A DNA stretch of 64,000 nt from Talpa occidentalis. Taxonomy: Eukaryota; Chordata; Mammalia; Eulipotyphla; Talpidae. The position numbers were made by a program, and so were the translations under genes. Under the pieces are notes generated by a model. It made no database searches, was not told where the DNA came from, and was given only the letters and a program-made list of their open reading frames with translations. Where the stretch lies: positions 106,320,615 through 106,384,614 of the forward strand of contig NW_023603184.1 of NCBI RefSeq assembly GCF_014898055.3. Reading direction: 5' to 3'. This document shows positions 12,080 to 23,945 of this stretch, piece by piece (the first letter of the stretch is position 1; every line of letters begins with the position of its first letter).

Positions 12080-13160
12080 TAATCTCACTTGTGAAGTCTG
12101 AAGCACTTCAGACATCAGCATTTCTCCAGGGCCAAACTCTGTATTCAGTAAACAAGATTTTGCCTAAAGTGCTTATGTGCTATTATAGAAACCAGAGGCT
12201 GGGGCCAAATCATAGGTGGGCGCAGGAAATGAAGTACAAGTGGAAATGTAATGTCTGTGTTATTGGAGATGTCCGTGAGAGAGGAGCCAAATCATTACCG
12301 TGGGGTGCAAAGGATTTGTGCTAATGTAACTAGGTAAACTTTATTAAAACTACCTTTCGGTTTCCAAAAGAATGCTAGCACATTAAGGTAGCCCACTACC
12401 TCAGCGTTCATCCTGTTATATTACTGGTTGCTATGGCAATATTCTCCTAGGTATTTGGAAGGTCACAAAAGGAAGAGCTAACCCTCTTTCTCCTGGAATA
12501 ACTAATGTGGTTCTGTTACTTGCTTGATGTAAATGGTCTCAAGTGACAGCAAACTGTACATATAGTCAATTACAACTGCTCAAAGGAAATGATTTGTTGT
12601 AACAGCCGCTGTTCAACCTCTGTGACATCAATGTTTCTATGGAAACAGTTGCCTATTGCACTGCTTTGAATTGAGTATTGATCAAACTAGGGCCAACACT
12701 ATTTCAGAGACTTGCTGCTTTACTGTGTGGCAATTTACGATAGGAACTCATAACATCACTGTATATTTCAAGCCCCAAGGAACCAATTTAGCAGACAGTT
12801 ACAGTAGAATATTAACAGAGGTCAATAATGGAAGTCTGATTATAGGCCTAGGACAATTATTCAATGCTTTTGTTGTCTGCCCTTCCAACATTCCAGCAGC
12901 TATTACAGTTTTCAAATAATAATATTCATGCCTGAAGAAAGTGCTATATTCATTCATCTTCTATTTTAAACTTTATTTTTCATTGTTATGTTATCTATCA
13001 ATTAAATTATTCAGTTATATTAACCAAGCTGTGACCCCTCAGAAGTAAATAACTATTGATCAAGAAGTAAAGATCTACTGGTGCACAGCACACTGTTTTC
13101 CATTAATGATCTTATTGGCACAGCTGATAAGATGGTTGTCTCCAGACAACTGAAGATACA
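12080..13160. promoter_or_regulatory. Candidate conserved non-coding / enhancer block
   Basis: A repeat-free stretch of more than 1 kb with more complex base order than its AT-rich neighbours. It holds two RFX-type X-box matches, GGTTGCTATGGCAAT (12426-12440) and GTTTCTATGGAAAC (12633-12646), a joined E-box and GATA site CAGCTGATAAG (13121-13131), and the perfect inverted repeat GTTGTCTCCAGACAAC (13135-13150). Enhancer activity is inference. I see no coding frame with a known domain. Confidence 0.35.
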
Positions 13161-15385
13161 AAAGCAAAAAATAATATAGGTCTAATTTCCATCAAAAATA
13201 GTTAAGGTTCATTCCCCCACCTCTGCTGAAGAATGGACTCTCCAACCTCAGTTGACGGTATAGTACAAAAACAAACAAACAATGCCATGCAGAATCTTTC
13301 TGTCAGTCTTTTGTTCTGTATAATGTTTATAATGTCCTTGGATATGTTTTGCCAGTCTTCTTTGGAAATGACCTTCATGGTGATTCCAACCCTCTGTTTT
13401 TACAGATGAGGAAACAAGATTATGTGGCCTCTCTGGTGTCTTTCTTAAAATAAATGTTTTCCTTACAAATAAACATGTGAAAAATGTTATGTTCAAAAAA
13501 TTCACCATTTGCATATTTATCACCCATTTGAATGAAAATACATGCCATTTATCTCTACTCTTAGATTGATTTGTCAGGGAACTCGTCAACCAATTCTATA
13601 AAATTGTTTATTTCCATCCTCATCATTCCAAAATGGAATTTGAACCAGATAGTTAGTTTACTGCAGTAATATTGACCACAGTATAGACAGTGAAAATTAA
13701 TTTTTCCAGCTGAAGTTATACAAAACTTATCAGAAAGCATCTGAATAGCATGGCTACATGCCAAAGAAAGGTAGGTATCTGTGAATGAACTCTGTTTCAT
13801 TACAGATAGTAGCACTAACTTTTTATTATCATAATTGAAAATTTATGACTTGGGGAATGATACTTGTCAGGTAGTGACAAATTCATCCACCTGCTTGAAA
13901 GAAGCTCCTCCTCATCTAAGGAAAACTAATATTCCCCTAGCTTAGCTACTGATTTAAAAAATCCTATTCGGATAGCTTTAAAATGAAAATCAGTTTAAAA
14001 AATCATTCCTGATAAAGTCAAATCTCATACAGTCTGGATCTCATACTTTTTGAAAATCATCTAAGGCTTTACGTTATCCTTCTTGGTACTATCATCATTT
14101 TGTTAGGAGGTGAACTTTCCTTATTCATACATCACCCACAGAATGCAGATCCTGTTCTGAACCTAGAGACACAATGCTGAATAAGGTTAGTTCCAACAGA
14201 GGCAGTAAGAACTATTTGTCACATGGAATAGGGGGTTCAGGAAAGGGGTGGTCTTTGATTCCATACTTGATGTTCTCCCTTTGTCTATTTACCATCATTT
14301 TTACTTATTTATTTATACCTTGCATTGCTATACAAAGAAGTTAAAGAAACTTGTAAAAATACAAAAAAAAAAACACCCAACAAATTATGGTAGGTGGAAA
14401 TTAAAATCAGTAAAATAAACTAAAGCCAGGAATGAATCTAGTAAATAAAATAAACAGTATGCCAGAGAATCCTGTACACATTTTATGAGTAGGTGTACCG
14501 TAATTTGACTCTGAGCTTCCTAGCAGCCAGTTCAAAAAAGGAAAACTAATCATCCACACTATTCCATGCCTGGGAGATAAAACAAAGCTAGACAAAAATC
14601 AGGTGTGCAGAAGTACAATCACTGCTGGTATGACACCAGAGGCAATTCTGCCCAGGGCCTTAGAAACCAAACTAGATGATGTTCTAGATGACATCTTTCT
14701 CAACACAATGCCTGGAAACACACCTCTAAGTTTCACAGGGCTAGACCTATAAGCTTTTCAAGCAAAGTTCATGACTACACACCAAAGTACAATTTAATGA
14801 ACACAGTTGTGCAGGAGAACCATACCTTTCCTGAAATATTGCTGTCAACATCTAAGTACGGAGGAACTATGACAAATAAAACTAGTAGTAAATCCCCCTG
14901 TAACTAATTATATATGTTCTTAGTCTATCTTGAAGATTACTCAGATGTCAAGATTTACACCTACATAAATTGATAAGTTGGTTTATATTCAAGTCCATCT
15001 ATTTATATATTTTAGTTCTGTAAGTGAGAAAAGATGGAGTTTTCACCAAAATGTTAATGCTGGTTTTAATCTATGAATCTTAAATGGTTTTGGTTTGGTC
15101 CTTTCCTAGCTTATCCAAACTAGGTTATCTGTATTACTATTTTTTATTATGCATGTAGTATGTAAAATTTTTATTTTGGCATAGTATGGGAAGCATTACA
15201 AAAATACTGATTTTTAAAGGGGTTAAGGGGCCTTAAATTGACTTGGACACCTTCTCTCACCTGCCAAGTCTCCCTGCTCACCATGTATATATAAGAGGTA
15301 TGGGGTGGGTACATCTTCCTGGGCAAGCCTTGTTCCTACAAAGTACTTCTAGATATTTTTAACCTTTCAATATGTAGCCAAAAAA
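13161..15385. other. Gene-free unassigned stretch
   Basis: No gene. A short block near 13400-13430 (TTTTTACAGATGAGGAAAC) matches the core of reversed MIR and may be a MIR remnant. The rest is AT-rich and unassigned. Confidence 0.4.
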
Positions 15386-15399
15386 ATAAAAGAGATAAG

Positions 15400-15495
15400 G
15401 CAGCTGCCAACTTGTGACTATGCAGGTACTTTTTTTTTCTTTCTCTTTTTCCTAATAAACCTGTACTTTTAAAATGTAAAAAAAAAAAATGGAAG
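15400..15495 (+). mobile_element. Retrocopy of an LTR-A transcript end
   Basis: About 80 bp matches the R-region end of the family A LTRs found at 38.9, 46.5 and 49.4 kb: CTTGTG-CTATGCA, a pyrimidine stretch, then CCTAATAAACCTG. After the polyadenylation signal the sequence runs into a poly(A) tract. The block is flanked by a perfect 14-bp direct repeat, ATAAAAGAGATAAG, at 15386-15399 and 15496-15509. This is the structure of an L1-mobilised, 5'-truncated polyadenylated RNA. Confidence 0.75.
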
Positions 15496-15659
15496 ATAAA
15501 AGAGATAAGTTCATACTATTCAGCAACCCTTGTTTGCTAATCAGGATATGATACCTGGGCCATTAAATTCGTTCTTTCAAGGAACTGGACCCTGTTTTAT
15601 TCCATACCTTAACTTCTGCTCTGTTTTTTTTTATTTTGTTATTGCTCCACTTTCTTCAT

Positions 15660-15792
15660 TTTTTTTCTGCTTTATTGAAGGTTATTGACAAGTAAAATTG
15701 TATACATTTAACATCTATAATATGATGATTTGACATATATGTGCCTTTTAATGACTACATATTAATTAATTCATCATCACCTTACATCATGG

Positions 15793-15831
<39 letters not shown>

Positions 15832-15900
15832 ATGAGAGGCTTAAGGCCTACTCTCTTGGCAAATTTTGAGGTCACAGCACAGTATTTCCTTGATTTTCCA
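15660..15900 (+). mobile_element. L1 3' UTR-like fragment
   Basis: The sequence follows a known old L1 3' pattern: ATGATGATTTGACATATATG, then ATTAATTCATCATCACCT, a GT-rich spot, then GGCCTACTCTCTTGGCAAATTT. The GT spot expanded into the microsatellite at 15795-15829. Confidence 0.55.
15795..15829. repeat. (GT)n microsatellite
   Basis: An uninterrupted dinucleotide run of 35 bp. Confidence 0.95.
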
Positions 15901-16985
15901 CATTCCTCGTGGTCTCGCATTGCTCTCTTGACATTTGAAAATGTAGTCACCTTCTATAGCCTCTGCTAACTGAAGAAACACACCTTTTGTCAGCCTTGCT
16001 AGGGATTCTGAAGCTTTCTCACACCTTTGTTATGGATATACCTGCTCCACACTTCTTTATTCTCTTTTAGGGGAATTCTTATGATTTATGCCTTCTCTTG
16101 ATCCTGCCAAGCCAGGCCGGTACTGACAAGCTTCCTCTTGCTTTTGCTGGGGTGGTGCTGAATGCTCGTTTTGTGTGCCTCTCCCAATTCTTCAGACATT
16201 GCTTTCTGCATCATGAGTCATCTGTAAAGGCCATACCCAAGCTGCCCCAAGACCATGCAGAGGATGCTGGCCATGGGGGAAGATGTGGGGGAGCCTTGCA
16301 CCAGTTGGGGGAATCCACAGGAAGGCATTTCTGGTGGGTCATGGGCAGGCTTCTTGATGGTGTCTGTGAAGTGGTTGGTAGGATCCAAGTCCCTTTAATT
16401 CTCTCCAAGAGCCCTGACTGCTGTTCTCCAGCCTCTCTCTGTCCCCCAATTCTGCAGCACACCTCAGCATTCTGGACGGGGCCTCTTTGGTAGCATGCCA
16501 TACAGCTGGAGAAACCAGATGCTCACTCACTTTCCCTTTTGGGGAAATTTCAGGCCACGAAGGGCTCTCTTGACCCTCAGATGTGCTTTCTTGGAAAGGT
16601 GTGACATGGGTACAATGAAACTGCTCCTCTTACTGTCTTCAATGCATCTAATCTCAGACATTTTTCCTGCAGTGGTATGCTGGGACTTCTCTACTCCCAA
16701 AGAAGCAATCCCATCCTTGGGTAATGAATGGTCCAAGTCAGAGTTCTTTAGGAAAAAGATAGTAAAAACCCTTATTCCACCATTCTGCTTATATCCCTCT
16801 CTGACCTCTGTTCCCTCCCTGCCCCTTTCTTCAGTGAATACTGGCTGAGTGATACAGTACTGGCTGAGTGATACAGTACCGGCTGAGCTCAAGCTGCATC
16901 TCTGCTTGCTCCTTGTTACCTGACCCTGGAAAGTTGTATGTAGCAAGAGGCTTTTCAAAATCTCCTCCTCTGCTAAGCCCATTTT
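15901..16985. other. GC-richer unassigned block
   Basis: This kilobase is noticeably richer in G and C than its flanks and directly follows L1-like DNA, so it may be an L1 3' UTR or LTR of a family I cannot name. Frames are open for up to 151 codons on both strands (16098-16493 plus; 16527-16982 minus), with no known domain. I do not call a gene. Confidence 0.3.
16839..16887. repeat. Short tandem repeat, 19-bp unit
   Basis: Two exact copies of TACTGGCTGAGTGATACAG (16839-16857 and 16858-16876) followed by a partial third with one change. Confidence 0.9.
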
Positions 16986-19399
16986 AAATACACATCCTCT
17001 CTTCTGCAGGTCTTTGAGGATTCAATGAGATACCATATATGAAAGTGTTTGTAAACTACAAAACATCTTTTAAATTTGAAAAAAAAATTATGGAAAACAT
17101 TTTTTCCCCATCATCTCGCTTCATTTCAGATGTTTGGTAGTATTTTGGGTTTTCTAAGTCTCAAAAATTTATTTTGAGCAGATCTGCTTTATACAGAATA
17201 ATACAAAGAAGAATGTCTCAGATTGGAAATAGAATCCATGTACTATTGTGGATAAGCCCTGGGTCTCAGAGTCTCAACTTTCTGATGGCTGGGGTAGACT
17301 TCTGGCAGTAACTGGATGAATCCCATCTGGATGGGTCCCAAGATTGAACCTCCTCATTCCAAATCTCCCCATGAGCAAAAAATATGGACAGAAAATTATC
17401 ATGGGAAGGACTACATAGTTCTATCCAGTTTGTTTCCTTTCTCTGTAAAATATTAAGAACTCTTAATGACTGAGCTCCTGCTATGTATTAAGTACCTTCG
17501 TCTATCATTTATTACTGGGTACCCCCAGGATTATGCAGGTTGGAGACCATTCAACTGAGATTACAAGGTCAGAGGGCCAGGTACCCAGCCTGCGCTTGCA
17601 TGGCTTACTCCTTCTCGGATGTCCATCACCACACAATACCCACCACCAAGACACCCACATTCCTTCACCATACACCATTGGGCCCTTTATACCCTTTGTT
17701 CCAATGCAAGATATTGCAACTAAATGTCACTGCATCAAGCTCCTTTAAGTTTGTTGAACTATGGATTTCCATTCCATGTTTGTCTGGATCCAAGAAATAG
17801 TTTAGGAATCAAGAATAAAAGCCACAGGAATCAAAATAAAGGTCTGTCAGTACAACCTTCAATCACAGACTCCTGTAGCTGACAGCTGGGGAAAGTGACA
17901 ACTATAACTACTGACAAAGCCCCAACTATCTAAAACCAACCCAACCCCCCCGGGTCCAGGACCTGCAGCACACATTAAAAGCTGCAGCTCTCCTTGGGGA
18001 AAACTGTTACTGGGATGTGCCCCAGAAATCCACAATGGATTTAAATGCTAAAGAAATACTATAAATTCTCGTAGATTTACTAGTTAAGTAAAGGAATAAC
18101 ATACATACAACATAAAAGTTCTTTGAGAAAAGACATTTCAAGGGAAACAGAATTCTTTGAACTTTTCAGTAGGCACCTAATATTTTAAGGTTATTTCCTA
18201 CATCATGATTTCACAATTGTCCTGTATCTTTTCCCACCATCTCTTCACCCTTCACTGTCCCTATTCAGAAGGCCAACTTGACTCATCTTCAACTTTGAAG
18301 AGAGCAAGAGGAGGATGGTACAAATATACCACAACATTTATTTGTTCCAGACTTTTGAGACAAATATTGACTTGAAAGAGCTTTATGTTTTCTCAAGAAA
18401 CTGATGAAGATATTGGATTGGGGCCAAGAATGTGTCTTCTCCAAAAGCCACAATTTATGTTGAAAGTATCTTGGGAGACACAAAGTCCTTGAGAGTACAA
18501 TATTACATTTTTTTCTGCTTCATTGCAGTCATGAAAAGCATGAAAATTTTGGTCTTCCATGAATCTCTTTAGGCTCTGACGATAATGCGTTTCATCATGT
18601 CATCAGTCTACTAGATATGAGGGCAGGGTCTCCTGCTGGAGCTTACAGGACCTCCATGAAAGAAGGGAGACTGAAGCAGGAAAGATGGCCTACACGAGTG
18701 CCTGTGCTCAAGCTCCCTAATCTGGTCTTGTTCCTACTCCTGAAGGCACCCTACAGTGAACCTGGAATAGCTGGACTGGGGGACCAAGGTCTGAAGTACA
18801 GGGGAACAGCAGGAGACCAGGCTGAGACCTGAGGGGCAGAGCAAGTAAGTGATTCTATCAAATGCTGAGGATGGAGTCTTTGTTACAGTTCAAGACAATT
18901 TGCCCACAGAAATTCATCACTTCCTATATTCCAATCCCAAATTCAGAACAGAAGGGACATATGGCCACACACACAGTGAAGGGTTCCTTCGTCAGGGTTG
19001 CACATTAGAACCATACAGATCAGAGGTAAGAAGTCCCCTAAATCAAAAATCACTTGACAGTGGGGTTCCTACAAACCTCAGTCTTCCCCTGGGGTCATTC
19101 ATCCATTTGAAGGGTGAACACAAACATCTTCTGTCCTATCCACCATCTTTCCTTGGCTCTGGTCTAGGTCACCTCATTAAGAAAACAATTTACAGCTCAG
19201 CAGTGCATTTCAGGGCTTCTCTTATTTAGTTAGTTCTTGAACACAAAACCCTAGATCCAGGGATGGCACTAGAAAGCCCCTGAAATATAAAAATAAAACT
19301 TGATATTTCCATAAGGCCACAAAGAAAAGGCATTGGGTCTGACTAAGCTATTCCCTGGAGTTCTCTCCAGAACTCAGGGGTAAGGAAAGCTATATTTCC
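16986..19399. other. Gene-free unassigned stretch
   Basis: I see no gene or named repeat. The longest frame is 126 codons (18849-19229, plus) and has no recognisable features. Confidence 0.4.
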
Positions 19400-20330
19400 C
19401 AGTATGGACACAGCATACACCTTTATGACTGAAAGAGGATGTTTTTATTTGCACTGCATTATACCCATAAATTCCATCCACTCAGCAAGTCAAATTATTG
19501 CTGGCCTCCAAAATACATTAAGTTTGGGTTTAAATCAGTCACTTTTGAAGATATACTGCAGCCTACTTCCTAGCCATATTTGTAATATATTCACCCTGCA
19601 AATGTCCTTTAAAATGCATTGTTTGTGGAGTTGTCTTACTTCAGTCAGCCAGGGAAGATATAAGGAAAGTGTGAGCTCTAATTTGCAGTTTCTTTGTGCG
19701 TGGTTGTTCGTGATCCCCACTCAGAGAGCTAACGGCTGCCAAAATGCTTTTGTGCTATGAATAGAAAGCTCCCTGACTTTGAATTAAATTAGAATTAGTG
19801 ATATCATAGTAAACAGAAATGGGAAAATACAGAGCCCTGAGCAGTTTATGGTAGAAAGTGGTGACAGCAGACGAGGTTTCCCAGATAATGGTGGAGAGGG
19901 GGAACCAAGGAATTATTTGGGGTGCTTCACGGAGAAATGGCAAGAGGGCTTGCTTTGTGGTGATGCTCCGATTTTCTCCCTTACCTGGACCTGCTGCTTC
20001 ATGAAGCATTGCCAGCTTGCATTCCTCATCGATTGTCACTCAAATAATTTCAACAAGATGATCTGAATCCAAACGTGCAGAAACTGGGCTGATGATCATT
20101 TGAAGCAGTTGAGAAAAGAGATTTTAAGAAAATAGGACCAGATTTGCATTGCTCCCTAGGGGAAGAGGCTGGTGCTCTCTGAACTTCGCTCTGTGCAGCT
20201 GCCCTCTGCTGATGGGCTGATGTGCCTGGTAGTGGCAGGGATGTGTGGGGTAGCCCCTCGCAGAAGCTCAGCATTTCTCAGAGCTGAGTAAGAAAACTTG
20301 GGCCTGTCAAGCCTCTGAGAAACAGGATAT
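19400..20330. promoter_or_regulatory. Candidate conserved non-coding block
   Basis: A repeat-free stretch of about 0.9 kb with balanced composition and several homeodomain- or POU-like AT motifs inside GC-richer surroundings (for example GATTTGCATTGC near 20141 and TTGAATTAAATTAG near 19780). It lies directly beside a SINE. The call is by appearance only and needs cross-species alignment. Confidence 0.25.
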
Positions 20331-20371
20331 ATAGACAGTTTGGCACCTGCCACTATTGTTCATGTCCATTT

Positions 20372-20647
20372 TTATTTAAGATTTAATTTTGCATATAAGA
20401 ACTGGTGTTGTAGGTCAGAGGTGTGGGGGGGGGGCAGGGAAGGAGTGTGAGAGAATTCACCAGGGGACGGGGGGCCAGGGGGAGAAAAGACAGATCCACT
20501 GAAATACACTGCTGGGGGGAGCAGCGGGAGCGCCAGGAGAGGTCTGCTGTGCCATGATCCCCTAGCGGGGGATCAAATTCGTGCTGCAGTGGCTGGCCAT
20601 AGCTTCATAGTGCTGAGACTTAATCCCTTGTGCCACCAGGGAGGCCC
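20372..20647 (-). mobile_element. tRNA-derived SINE, old copy (copy 5)
   Basis: Reverse-strand copy. TTTAAGATTTAATTTTGC marks the tail, and TGTGCCACCAGGGAGGCCC is the reversed head. It has a G-run of nine near 20427. An imperfect target duplication beginning CATGTC follows the head and precedes the tail (20361 and 20648). It is more diverged than copies 3 and 4. Confidence 0.88.
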
Positions 20648-20820
20648 CATGTCTATCTTATTTTAAAGGACTGTTTAGTATTTAAAGATAAATGCTTGTA
20701 GCACCTCACCCCCCCCAAAAAAATGGGAAGGAGCCACAAGCATTATTTACACCAAAGGTAGCATCTTTAAAACAAATATGTGAGACACTTCCCCATTTTT
20801 CTATAGTAAATATCTGGTGT

Positions 20821-21090
20821 GGGCCTCCCCTGGTGGCGCAGGCAGTTGAGCGCAGCGCTGTGAGCTATCCGCAGCCTCTGCAGTGCTGGCTCGATCTCAG
20901 CTGGCCGCAAGGGTCCCAAATGGCGTGACAGACCTCTCCTGTTGCATCCACTGTTTCCCTCAGCAATGTATTTCATCAGTCTGCCTGTTCTGTTCCCTGA
21001 TCTGTCTCTGGTGAATCCTCTCACCCTCCCGTGAATCTGGCCTGTACCCCAGTTCTTTTATAAATAAATAAATATTTTAAAATAAATAAA
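20821..21090 (+). mobile_element. tRNA-derived SINE, intermediate subfamily (copy 6)
   Basis: The head is GGGCCTCCCCTGGTGGCGCA with TTGAGCGCAGCGCTGTG, a variant shared with copy 13. The tail is interrupted (TAAATAAATATTTTAAAATAAA). A 13-bp target duplication, TAAATATCTGGTG, lies at 20807-20819 and 21091-21103. Confidence 0.92.
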
Positions 21091-21244
21091 TAAATATCTG
21101 GTGAATATTAAGATATGAATTTTCCCCAAGTCTCAGGCCAGTGCCAATAGATATCTATAATATTCCACATTCTCTGATAATTATAATATTTCTGCACAGG
21201 TTTGGAGACTGTCACATTTTATGTTAGGTTATAATATTATTAAT

Positions 21245-21440
21245 GACTACCAATTTAAGAGCTTATATGTCCACAACCTTGCTGGGCATTTTATATTTAT
21301 TACCTCCTTGTTATACGACTATCAATATTATTTCCTTTTTTCCACTAAGCAGACCAAGGATCAGAGAGGTTGAATAGCTGGCCAGAGGTCACAGAGCTAG
21401 TTAAGCAGCAGAGGTGGAATTAAACCTTGGGTATTATTCA
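21245..21440 (-). mobile_element. MIR element
   Basis: Reversed MIR order: TTGCTGGGCATTTTATATTTATTA, a CCACTAAGCAGACCAAGGATCAGAGAGG-like core, then GGTCACAGAGCTAGTTAAGCAG and GGTGGAATTAAACC. This is one of the clearest MIR copies in the window. Confidence 0.82.
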
Positions 21441-23099
21441 CTCCAGAGGTTCTTAAATCACTACCCACATCTGTTACATGGTTATTGTATGGTAAGGACC
21501 AGGGCCTTTGCTGGAGCCTTTCATATCAGCTGGAAGATCTGATTGTTAAATTTTTAGGAAGCTTGCAAGCTGGTTATGGTCATATTGGTGGTTTGAAACT
21601 GGTCCATGGTGGGGGTATTTACACCATAGAAATCAGCAAACATTATAAGTCTGGGTGTTTTGGTTTTTTTGAGAGAGAGAGTATTTTTAAACATTTGCCA
21701 GCCCACCACGCCAAGGAAGAATCTCCAAGGACAACTGCTTAGTCTTCCTTGAATTAATAGGAAGTATCATAGAATTAGTTGGTCTTTTATCTCCCTATAT
21801 AGTTTATCTCCAAAATGCACACTGTGATAAAGGTAGCAAAAAGCAGGAAAAGTAGCCTGGATAATGGCTCCAGCCTCTAGGCTAGGTATGGACTTCCCTA
21901 CACAGTCTCAGCTTGAGTACCAGTCTGGCTTGCGTCTGCCCTTTTTCTTCAGTCACTTCCTTCACCCACCCTCCTGTGAACAAGTTGAGCAAGTCAAGAC
22001 ATTCAGTACCATTATTTAAAAAAAAATTCCATAAGCCAAATTCAGTTCTTGTGACTCAAAATTAATAACCACAGCCCAAGGCACCAATTAGTCTTTCTCA
22101 ACTCTTTTACATTCCATCAGGCAAGTATAATGTAAATCCAAAGGAAAGATGTATTCTAAATAGAGAAGGCATCCCTTTATGTCCACAACCAGATCTCCAC
22201 TGGGGATACTCATGCTCAATATTTTTTATTATTATACAATTAACATTTATTGAGTGTTAATAGTGAGCTTATATATAACACAGAGACCATTACTATACCT
22301 GGTGTCTTGGCAGATTGTAGGAACAGCATGTTTTTGATATCTTGGATGGCACCAAGCTCCCTATAATATCCCAATGAAGTCAGCTCTTAATTTCCTGAAC
22401 ATCTGTGCATCAAATCCATTAAATGGCTAATGAACACAGACATATAAGGTTCATAAAAATATTTATATCTGACATTAACAAAATGGCACTCCTGCTTTGT
22501 TCCTCTACGTGACACCCTTAAGACAATCAAGTTTTTGTCACTGGCTGAAACCTGATAGAAGGTAAATGACTGAAAATTGTACTTTCATATTTTTCCATGG
22601 GACAGAGGGATAGAGAATCCAAAACTCAAAGTGGTCAGTGAATACAGGGCAAAAAATGGTGGAGTAGGAGCCAGGGCTATAGGCAAAGTCAGAAGAGGCC
22701 CATCTTCCATCTTCATTTACACCAAAAGCTCAGAATCCATGGACTGGAGTTCACTAAAGGCAGAACATTATGCGAATGTGATCAGTGACCCACATGTGCA
22801 CCCCACTCCAACCGTTACCACTGGCCAGGCCTGGGATCCCCAAGCTAAGGCCACACTTACAAAAATTAATAATTTCAGAACTCCATTCTTAGACGTTTTA
22901 AATTTTAGGGACAAATGAAGAGACACTTCTGAACTAAGAGTCAAATGCCTAGTCTCCTCTCTGCATCATTGACATTCCCGTTGGGTCACTTTGGACCTGT
23001 TACTGGATTCTCTCCCACCTCCATGCACAGAAAGAGCAGCACGTGGGTTGGAGTTCCAAAATTTGCACATTCCCAAATCTAAAAGTTATAGGCTTTTTC
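21441..23099. other. Gene-free unassigned stretch
   Basis: No gene. A weak MIR-like tail (AACATTTATTGAGTGTTAATAG) lies near 22229-22252. The plus-strand frame at 22577-22918 is open for 113 codons without recognisable features. Confidence 0.4.
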
Positions 23100-23570
23100 T
23101 ACTGAGGGGGAGAAGCTGAGTGTTCATGTTTGCCAACAGAACTTCAGGAAAAGCTTGAAAACATTACTCATTTTGTGTTTGTACAGTTGAAAGAAAGGGC
23201 TTCCTTGGAGCCTCGCAGGGGAAACCCCCAACTTCTTTTCTCGTAAACACCTTCCCCTTACCCACTGGAAGTCAAGTTGGCAAAACATGGGCAAGTTTGT
23301 TAAGGGGGGAAAAAAACACAGGGACTCAGAGATTTGGGAGCTCTGGAACATCTTGCCTGATTCATAGATGAGCAGCACTTGCCAAGGAGCATTGAATTTC
23401 GGGGGCAGACTGGGGAGCATTTTATTATCAATTATTGCCCTCTGATTATCGCTTTTCTGCTATCAAAGAATTATGTAAATATATTATTGTGCCCTTTCAC
23501 ATATGCAGTAATTTAGTGCCCTGATTTGATGATAAATTCCTGAGAACAAGTTTTGTATCCCTCATTCTGA
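23100..23570. promoter_or_regulatory. Candidate conserved non-coding block
   Basis: A repeat-free stretch with a dense run of homeodomain-type sites between 23420 and 23540 (TTATTATCAATTATTG, CTGATTATCGC, AATTATGTAAATATATTATT). Function is inferred from motif density only. Confidence 0.25.
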
Positions 23571-23604
23571 GTGCCCCCCTAGCACCCCGTCAGTCTCCAC
23601 AGTA

Positions 23605-23715
23605 GACACTTAGTTTTTTCATCTGTAGAATGCAGATCCTGATAATACCTACTCTAGAGACCTTCTGTGAGGAGAAAGTCAGACTAATGAGTAGGTTATG
23701 CCTGATTCAATAAAC
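23605..23715 (+). mobile_element. MIR fragment
   Basis: Contains the MIR core order: 'tagttttttcatctgtagaa', 'gataatacctactctagaga', then 'tgtgaggagaaagtcag'. The 3' part is missing or diverged. Confidence 0.6.
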
Positions 23716-23769
23716 CCTGATAGCATGTAGTATTAATATTGTTAATGTTAGGGCAAAGGAAAGAATGTA

Positions 23770-23945
23770 GTACTAGAAATGAGAAAAACTGAAGTCTGGT
23801 TCCACTGTCACCAATTAGCAGCTTGGTGACTTTAAGAAAGTCAGCCAAATTCTCTGAACCTCAAATTCCTCACCTGTAAAAATCAGAAAGCCACACTTCC
23901 TGCCAACCTCCTGTTGCTATGAAGACCAAATAAAACATACTCTTA
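23770..23945 (+). mobile_element. MIR element
   Basis: Follows MIR: 'gaagtctggttccactgtca', 'agcagcttggtgactttaag', 'tctctgaacctcaaattcct', 'cacctgtaaaaatcagaaag', then 'tgttgctatgaagacca'. It is a second MIR in the same direction, about 50 bp after the previous one. Confidence 0.7.

Noticed and set aside
15901..16985. Coding exon cluster in the GC-richer block
   Set aside because: Frames overlap on both strands without a preferred one, and the block follows L1-like DNA. A repeat origin is more likely.
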